Positions 57,740 through 64,000 of a DNA stretch of 64,000 nt are shown piece after piece. Source of the DNA: Sphaerosporella brunnea (lineage: Eukaryota; Ascomycota; Pezizomycetes; Pezizales; Pyronemataceae); the NCBI GenBank assembly GCA_008704415.1, contig VXIS01000014.1:62001-126000 (forward strand). Reading direction: 5' to 3'. How positions within the stretch are numbered: position 1 is the stretch's first letter; each line of letters opens with the position of its first letter. Under the pieces are notes generated by a model. That model made no database searches. It was not told the origin of the DNA and saw only the letters and a program-made list of their open reading frames with translations. The translations under genes were made by a program, and so were the position numbers.

Positions 57740-60381
57740 CTAGTAATACCCGTCGTCCTCGCGGCGATGATGGCTCCCATCATGGTGGTGGTGGCGGCGT
57801 CCGGCACTTTCATATCCCCCCTCAAACCCGCCGGGTACATCATAGTAACCCGCGGCCTCACCTCCGGCGTATCCTCGGGTGGGGTTTTCATAGCCGCTGT
57901 GGGATTCATACGTAGACCGCTGGCGGCTGGGATGGGAGTATTCGTAGCCGCCTCCTTCGCTGTCGTCTTCCTCTCCAGAGTAGTACGCGCGCGAAGTGGA
58001 GCCCTTGTCCTTTTTGGGTTTCTTCTCTTTATCTTTCTTGTCGGTTTTGTCTTTCTTTTCCTTCTTTTCCTTGTAGTCTTTGTCCTTCTCTTTGTATCGG
58101 TCTTTGGATTTAGAGCGTTTCTCCCTGTCGGAGGCGATGGTTAGTGGCAGTTGTGGTGGAAGAGGAGGGGGCGGGACTACTTGTCGTATTTTTCTCCACC
58201 ACCGCTGCCGTACTTGACTTTTTCTTTCTTGTCCTTGTCCTTCTTATCCTTCTTCTTCTCATGTCCACCATCGTATCCACCAGGCATTCCACCTCCCTCT
58301 TGGAACCCAGCCAGACCGGCATCCAATATGCCACCGAAAACACCAGGTAGCTTAACACCAGCGACGTTGATGGTACCACCAGAAGAGCTAATGCCAGGGA
58401 TGGCTGCGTACTTATCGTCTTTCTTGCTCTTTCCGTCCTTCTTATCCTTCTTACGCTTATCCTTCTTGCTCCACTCGGCGCCCTGGACCTTTCCGTGGCC
58501 GCCGTTGCAGCCGCCGCTAAAGACTCCGCCAGTATGGTTCTTTCCGGCGCGTACGCCCTCAGCACCGAGGACATCGTCCAAGCTGGCGCCACGGTCGGGG
58601 AGCCGCTCGGTCCATCTGACAACGACGTTGAACATACCCGCCTGGATGTCAGAGTTAGGGTCACGGAGGGCGGGGTGGTGGAACACGCGGCAGACGTCGT
58701 TGAGGACAATTTCGAGAGGGAAGTTGGGGTCCTCCCAGGCATGGAGAATGCGGGGGACACAGAACTGGATGACAGCGGAGGCAACCTCGCCGGCGGGTGT
58801 GTTGAGCTTGTTGCTGAAGTGGTCCTTGCTCAGCATTGAGTGCGTGGGGTCGGTGCAGAAGGGGTCGGTCCACGGCTCGTACTGGTGCGCCGCCGAGGAG
58901 TCGATGACGGCATGGGAGCCCTCCTTGAGCTCGAGCGAGGCGCGCGCGATAAGCGGGCGAATGTACGGGGCCAGAAGGGAGAGGATGAAGATTGAAAGCG
59001 TGTCTGAGATCTTTTCGACCAGTGCGGTCAGGCCGGGAATCTTCTCAATCGCCTCTTCGATGGCACGCATAATGCTGTCGCGGAACTCAAGGATTGGGTA
59101 GATCTTGTGGATCGTTTCGATCGGGTTGAAGTTGCCGCGCGTGGGTCCGCCGACATTGAGGTTCGCCATCTCCTGCGCATCGCTTTCCCGCTCCAGCCGG
59201 TCGATGTCCTTGGCCGGGTCACCGCCCAGCACTCCAGCGCTGCTCATTTGCTTCAGCAGGTCCTTCAGGATCGAGCCCTGACCGGAACGCTCGGCACGCT
59301 TCTGGTCCTCATGGGCCTCGGCCAAAACCGTGTCCATCTCGTCGACCTCGGTCTGCGAGAACTTGTCCTGGGCCTCGCCGAGCACGGAGTGAGCGAAATC
59401 GACGGAACCAAAGGTACCTGTGATGAGCGGGAAAGCTCTGCGGCCTCCGGGGTATCCTGGCGGCACGCCAATTTCCATCTCGGTCGACACCCCGGTGTGA
59501 GGGAAAACATTGCGGAAGCCGAGTTCACGGAGCACGAGCTCGATGTAGTTGCTGTGCGCCGAAAAGTCCTCGAGACAGTGCAGCGCCTGTCCGAGACAGC
59601 GCAAAGCTTCGCAGAGGTCCTCTTCGCGGCCGCGCTGTCCGGGCGGGCCAGAGGTGTACATGCGGCCGTAGTGGATACATCTGGTGAGAGAGAATTTGAC
59701 GTAGCCCGAGGACGTAGCCCAGCCACCAGTCTCGTTGGCAATGTAGTTCTTCATGCCGGTGATAGGATCAATCGCGAGCTCGTGCGGGTGCACCTGCGGC
59801 CGTAGACGAGGGTCGTACACCTGCGCATTCATGTCGTCGGCGTAACCCTTGGGGTTGTCTACTCCCGTCAGTCCGCGAGCCCGCACATCGTCGGGACCAC
59901 AAACCGATGTGTTCTTCAGGGCGGTAAACACCCAGGCGCTCCTCAGTGACTTCATACTCGCCGGTGGCATATCCGAAGCTCATGAACGACAGGATCCACA
60001 CGAGGCAGCGGATGGTGTCCTTGGGCACGCTCTTGAGGGTCCCGACGTCCAGCGCCTGCGAGTAGTCGCGAAGCCAGTTGCCGAAGTAGACGCGGCGGAT
60101 CATCTTCGAAGTCCATTTTGCGCCATGCAGGAATGCGATCTCTTTCAACGTGTCCTGTCGTCGTGGGCGGAGCAAGGTTAGACGGTTGCGAAAGAGCGGG
60201 GTAAGCTTGAGGTTAACACCCCACAACATACCTCGATATCTCCATGACGGAAGTTGTGGCCCTCGATCTTCGCAATGGATGCGATGTTACCAGCGCCGAA
60301 GGCGTGGGACGGAGTAGCAAAGGCGAGGACCACCACGACGGTGAGGAGGAGGAAGAGGGAGTTTGTCCTGGAAGCGGACAT
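57740..60381 (-). CDS. het-c: HET-C family heterokaryon-incompatibility protein, 820 aa
   Basis: Exons 60381-60232, 60154-59905, 59858-58181 and 58124-57740 (introns 77, 46 and 56 nt) close exactly in frame. The protein opens with a signal peptide (NSLFLLLTVVVVLAFATP), then FGAGNIASIAKIEGHNFRHG. Family-typical parts are RRVYFGNWLRDYSQALD, YRPEEHIDNPKGYADD (restored by intron 2) and LHCLEDFSAHSNYIEL. In Neurospora and Podospora, HET-C relatives underlie allele-specific vegetative incompatibility or related glycolipid functions. A helical part with LSIFILSLLAPYIRPLIA follows. The C-terminal third is low-complexity: Lys-rich KKDKRKKDKKDGKSK, Gly-rich stretches, a second Lys/Asp/Glu block in exon 4 and a Gly/Tyr/His-rich end (GGFEGGYESAGRRHHHDG) closing at 57740. 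Without the last splice the reading frame stops at 58177. Neighbours are housekeeping genes; no HET-domain partner is seen nearby. Confidence 0.92.
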
Positions 60382-60952
60382 GATGGACGATGCTCTTTTG
60401 CGCAGCTCAGTTGGGTGGTGAAACTGTTCCGGGCGGTAGTGGTTCTTCCAAAGGTGGAGTGGCTTATCACCAGGAGCAGATGACGACGCTGAGGGGAGCT
60501 GAGACAAAGCAGATGCGCCTCTCCCCGCAGCTGTGACGCATTGTATGTTTATTAATTACTTATTGGTTATTATTCACAGTCAGCAGCCAAGAAGGATCTG
60601 CTTGGATCGTCATTCCCGATGGAGCAATTGACTTGCTGCATTCAGCTTAACTGACTGACGCTTGCTTTCCCGTCTGCAGGCATGTGGAGTGACCAGCCGC
60701 AGAATAAGCATCACCACTCATGAACGCAAACTCGACGATAACTCTGCATCATGAATCATGAGGGACAAATTCATATGCACTTGATAGGATGGGATTGCAC
60801 CAGCAGCCCCCCTCTCCATCTGAAGATCCACGCCCAAACGATACAAACCGAAATTAAATTGAAAGCAACCGCCACCCGCCCTCCAAAGACGCCTCTATGA
60901 AATCCCAAAAACACCAGCAGCAAAGCACAATCGACAGCCCATTAATCGCTCT
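60382..60952. other. Intergenic stretch, HET-C promoter side
   Basis: Upstream of the HET-C start and downstream of the SUZ-domain gene. AT-rich TATTAATTACTTATTGG near 60550; no gene or repeat recognised. Confidence 0.5.
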
Positions 60953-61930
60953 TTATGAAGAAGCTCCTCTTCTCCCGCTGCCTCTGCCACGACCACCACC
61001 ACCACCGAAGCCCCTGCCTTCACCTTCGGGACCCCTAGGCTCACGGACAGGAGTGATGACTCCCGATTGCGCAGGCCTTCTGGGGGCAGCCGGTTCATCC
61101 GCGCTTTCGCCAACCTCAACGAACTCCAACCTGTCCAGCCTCCCCGAGATCTCATCCTCCGGCCCGCCTTCCCACCGATCCCTTCGGAACTCGTCCCAAT
61201 CCAGTCCCCGCTCTTTGTCCCCCAACAGCTCCTCGTCGCGACCAAACCCATACTGCTGTGCCTGGCTCTCCAGCATCTTCCCATCGAGCGCAACCTGCCT
61301 TAGCTGCCACGCGTCCCGTTCTCGCGCTTTAACAGGTGCCGCACCGAACGAGCCAGAATTTAATGAGAACCCCGTGATCGCGCCCGTAGACTGCGGTGGG
61401 GGCGTAAGTTTCGGTTTTGGAGCATCATTGGAATTCCTAGCTGGTTTCTCCACGGGTGGAGGAAGGGGAGGAGGTGTCGGTGAAGCCTTCTTAGGAGTAT
61501 TCCGACCACTCTTCTTGCCCTTTCCCTTCTCCGGCGTGCTGCTGGTACTGGTGCTGGATGAAGCGAAAATCCGGTCCTTGGCCTCCTGATATCGTCGCTC
61601 TTTTTCTTTGCGCTCGCGCTCTATCCGCTCCTTTTCTTCGTTGCGGAAGCTGCTGCTGCTGCTATTGCTGCTAGGCTTTGGCTCTGGTGTCGCCGATGGT
61701 GAGGAGCGCTTGAGGAGCGTGATCTCGGGCTTGTAGAACGTCTTGGGCTGCTGCGAGGAAGTGATGACGACTGGCGCATCGTTTATCGGAAAGGAGGAGG
61801 AGGAGGCAGGTGCGCGCGACGAGGCGAGGATAACCGGCGGAGACGGCGGCGAGGTTGTTGCGGCGGGAACGCCCCAGTCATCGTCGTCGTCCCAGGAATT
61901 GGGGATCGCTGTGCGGCGGAGGTGGGACAT
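60953..61930 (-). CDS. SUZ-domain RNA-binding protein, 325 aa
   Basis: A single exon from the ATG at 61930. The opening MSHLRRTAIPNSWDDDDDWG is acidic. The SUZ-like region starts with PKTFYKPEITLLKRSS (about 62-77) and, after a Ser/Pro spacer, ends in EERYxEAR-type ERRYQEAKDRIFASS (about 112-126). SUZ domains bind RNA and occur in translation or mRNA-decay proteins such as SZRD1. The middle is Pro-rich (TPPPLPPPVEKPAR). A conserved-looking block WQLRQVALDGKMLESQAQ then GLDWDEFRRDRW follows. The tail is Gly/Arg-rich (GEGRGFGGGGGRGRGSGRRG), an RGG-type RNA-binding tract. Nearly the whole protein appears disordered outside short helices. Context with HET-C is not informative. Confidence 0.82.
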   Translation of the reverse strand: MSHLRRTAIPNSWDDDDDWGVPAATTSPPSPPVILASSRAPASSSSFPINDAPVVITSSQQPKTFYKPEITLLKRSSPSATPEPKPSSNSSSSSFRNEEKERIERERKEKERRYQEAKDRIFASSSTSTSSTPEKGKGKKSGRNTPKKASPTPPPLPPPVEKPARNSNDAPKPKLTPPPQSTGAITGFSLNSGSFGAAPVKARERDAWQLRQVALDGKMLESQAQQYGFGRDEELLGDKERGLDWDEFRRDRWEGGPEDEISGRLDRLEFVEVGESADEPAAPRRPAQSGVITPVREPRGPEGEGRGFGGGGGRGRGSGRRGASS

Positions 61931-62696
61931 TGCGAATGGGGGTGAGGAAGATGTTGTTTGGCGAGGGTGAGGTGAGGTGGTTGATCAGGAACTGGCGCAG
62001 GGACCCTGCAATAGCAATAGAGAAGTTAATCGGCAAGCGGGGTAGAATTGATCCTGCAAAGCATATTTAAGCACAGGTACATGGAGGTCAGTGTAGTTAC
62101 TTTACGCAGAGCAGAGAACACCACGCTTTACGCTCTCAAATTGGGTATGACCGCGGCAATCTCATGCCCTTGAGCGAACGAACAGACGAACGGAAATATG
62201 GTAGTTAGTTCAGGTGTTTATTTGAAGTATGTGGTTTAGTGAGGAAGTTCTAGTCCTCAAATACCAGTAGGGTACGAGTACAGTAGACGTCCGCGAATGG
62301 GAATACTAGTCACGACGTGGAGTCCTGGGGATTTGCACGCGTACGGGCCTCACAAATCACAAATCACGAGGCTTGGTTTGTGCTATCAGCTTCGCAGCAC
62401 AATTCTTGACGAATTGGAGCAGATCCAAGCACTCTAGATATCTATTATTCTATTCTACAGCCAAAGAACAGAACAAAACATACGCCCCAGAGTGCGCCAA
62501 AGAAAATGATATACATGAAGCCGTACAAACAAATGCAACCATTGCCCGCATCATTCATACTAAAGATGTACCTAAAAACCCCACCATGGAAGCGACAAGA
62601 AAGGCGGTGGGGGGTAAAAGAGAAGAAAAGAAACAGCCACAGAATCCCAGTTCCAGACCGAATTCCACCCGTGCCGATATCAATCAGCTCGGCACC
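61931..62696. other. Intergenic stretch, no gene supported
   Basis: Lies between the SUZ-domain gene's start and the SED5 3' end. Long plus frames from 62373 onward are antisense shadows of the SED5 exon. No repeats seen. Confidence 0.55.
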
Positions 62697-63703
62697 TTAC
62701 GAGACCAGCACCCACAACAAGAAAAAGATCATGAGCACACCAAACATCTTAACCATCAACCAGCGATTGCTAGAGACCCTCGCAAAGTACTTCAGCAGTT
62801 CCCTCTGGCCACCCTCAACATTAGCCACCACATCCTCCGTCTCGTGATCGATCCTCTGTATCATCTCCCTCTGCTCCCCGACCATCTGCGCCAACTGCCC
62901 AAAGATGCCTCCCAGCTCCGTAATCGTCCTTTCGATCGCCTCGATCGCCTCTCCACGAGCCTGGATATACGATCCCTGCCCGCCCTCCTCCAGCATCGCC
63001 AGCTGCTGTGCGCTGCTCTGGGCTGGGGGATCGAGCGTAAGCAGATCCCCGCCCTTGGGCTGCGGGGTCGACGAAGGGGTACCATACAGGGGCGAATGGC
63101 TGTTACCATTCAAGACGCTGGGGGGACTGGCCGGCCTAACACCACTCACAAACTTCTCCGTCCTAGCTCTGGAGGCCTGAATATTTTTCGTCCTGACCTC
63201 GAGGACCTCCTTGAAGCCCACACTGACATCGGCCAATTTCCCCTGCAGCATGACGACGACGTTCTTGGAGTGCTCGCCCGCCGACGCCGACGGTGACTGC
63301 TGCGCTTTTACAAACGCCTGCAGCGAGCTGATCTGCGAGTTTATCGCTGAAAGGTCCTGCTTGATCACGTACGTGAGCTCCGCGATCTCGACGGGCTTGT
63401 CGTCGAATAACGTCTTGCGCTTGGCCACTGGGTGCACGGTAAAGTCAGCCAGGGGAGGAGGAGGAGGAGAAGGAGGGGAGTCGCACGCATCGCCAATCGC
63501 TCGAGCTTCCCCATTGTGTCGGTGATAGCGCGGCCGATATCGGCGGCCCGTCGTGCAAACTCTCCGCGCGGGTTTTTGGGCCGCGCAGCTGGCTCCTCAG
63601 CTAGTAGTCGCTGGTGCGCGTTGGTGCGGCCTTTTAGTTTTTTGGAGACTGCCGTCGTGAGCGTGTGGAACTCCGAGGTTCGGTCTTGGAGGGAGACGGC
63701 CAT
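62697..63703 (-). CDS. sed5: Syntaxin 5/Sed5, Qa-SNARE of the cis-Golgi, 315 aa
   Basis: Exon 1 63703-63487 and exon 2 63427-62697 (59-nt intron, GTGCGA...CCCAG). The join gives KLERLAMLAKRKTLFDDKPV, the family's hallmark segment, while reading through would break it. The N-terminus MAVSLQDRTSEFHTL is the conserved Sly1-binding peptide region. A three-helix Habc part and linker follow. The SNARE motif runs from about IQARGEAIEAIERTITELGG through EQREMIQRIDHETEDV to GQRELLKYF. A C-terminal anchor (VKMFGVLMIFFLLWVLVS) ends the protein. Sed5 mediates fusion of ER-to-Golgi and intra-Golgi vesicles with Bet1, Bos1 and Ykt6 or Sec22. Length matches fungal orthologues. Confidence 0.95.
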
Positions 63704-64000
63704 GGCGGTTCGATTCGATATTGCGCGTGCGGTTCGTGGGATGTGGCGAGTGCAAATTCCGGGTTCTGGTATTAGTAGAGGCAGTAGATGAGGTCAAGAT
63801 GGTGATGCTCGGATTCAGGGATGGCCTATGCGCCAGATGTCATTATTGGAACAGAAGAGGCTGTGCGGCGGCAACGGCTTGGCTGCGCTGCTCAACCACG
63901 AGGGCGCAAAATCATTCCACAAGTCAAATTACAGCAACAAGTCGTGAAGGATTCATCTATGGATGAAAAAAGGACATCCCGAGGTATGCGATGCAGCTAT
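63704..64000. other. SED5 promoter side, window end
   Basis: No coding sequence seen. Presumably the upstream region of the minus-strand SED5 gene. Confidence 0.5.

Noticed and set aside
57611..58144. 177-aa hydrophobic plus-strand ORF
   Set aside because: It is the antisense shadow of the Lys/Gly/Tyr-rich last exon of HET-C; Lys codons read backwards as Phe/Leu-rich text.
58151..59805. Long plus-strand ORFs (316 and 232 aa)
   Set aside because: Antisense shadows of the HET-C coding exon.
62373..63296. 307-aa plus-strand ORF
   Set aside because: Antisense shadow of the SED5 exon, whose SNARE motif and anchor are unmistakable.

Overview
The window comes from a filamentous ascomycete (Pezizomycotina). 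Genes are split by short introns of about 46-87 nt, with GT(A/G)NGT donors, CTAAC/CTGAC-like branch points and (C/T)AG acceptors. The gene set is also typical: HET-C, a lipase/NB-ARC NLR-like protein, a fungal tyrosinase, SED5 and DHA1-type MFS transporters. I cannot place it to class or genus. No rRNA or CRISPR was seen, and no convincing tRNA.

Layout. 1-13.8 kb: the 5' part of an NLR-like gene running off the left edge (-), an RNase H-like gene whose second catalytic carboxylate is valine (-), about 4 kb of repeat debris, a four-exon gene of unknown function whose proposed first intron holds a 99-bp minisatellite (-), and an ISG12/IFI6-like membrane protein (+). 13.8-48.3 kb is gene-poor and repeat-rich. 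It has isolated genes (a 169-aa hypothetical, an F-box-like protein, a secreted tyrosinase, a 56-aa Pro-rich protein, a REX-type exonuclease, a small Cys-rich protein and a Ser/Ala-rich GPI-type protein). Between them lie at least ten families of short terminal-inverted-repeat (MITE/fold-back) elements, most bounded by TA and one by TTA, together with a truncated non-LTR retrotransposon end, decayed genes and a dispersed GGGCTG-rich repeat. 48.5-64 kb is gene-dense and nearly repeat-free: an auxin-efflux-carrier-like transporter, an MFS transporter, a hypothetical membrane protein, a PAP2 lipid phosphatase, HET-C, a SUZ-domain protein and syntaxin SED5.

How the genes relate. No metabolic cluster is evident. 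Two genes belong to self/non-self recognition families (the NLR-like gene and HET-C), though they sit about 57 kb apart. SED5 and the PAP2 phosphatase are housekeeping membrane-traffic and lipid genes. Contrast between the repeat-rich and gene-dense halves suggests a compartmentalised genome. One repeat pair differs only by TpG-to-TpA changes, as expected from repeat-induced point mutation (RIP).

Exon joins were worked out by eye from splice consensus, reading frame and family motifs. All multi-exon models quoted with lengths close in frame, but none has transcript support.
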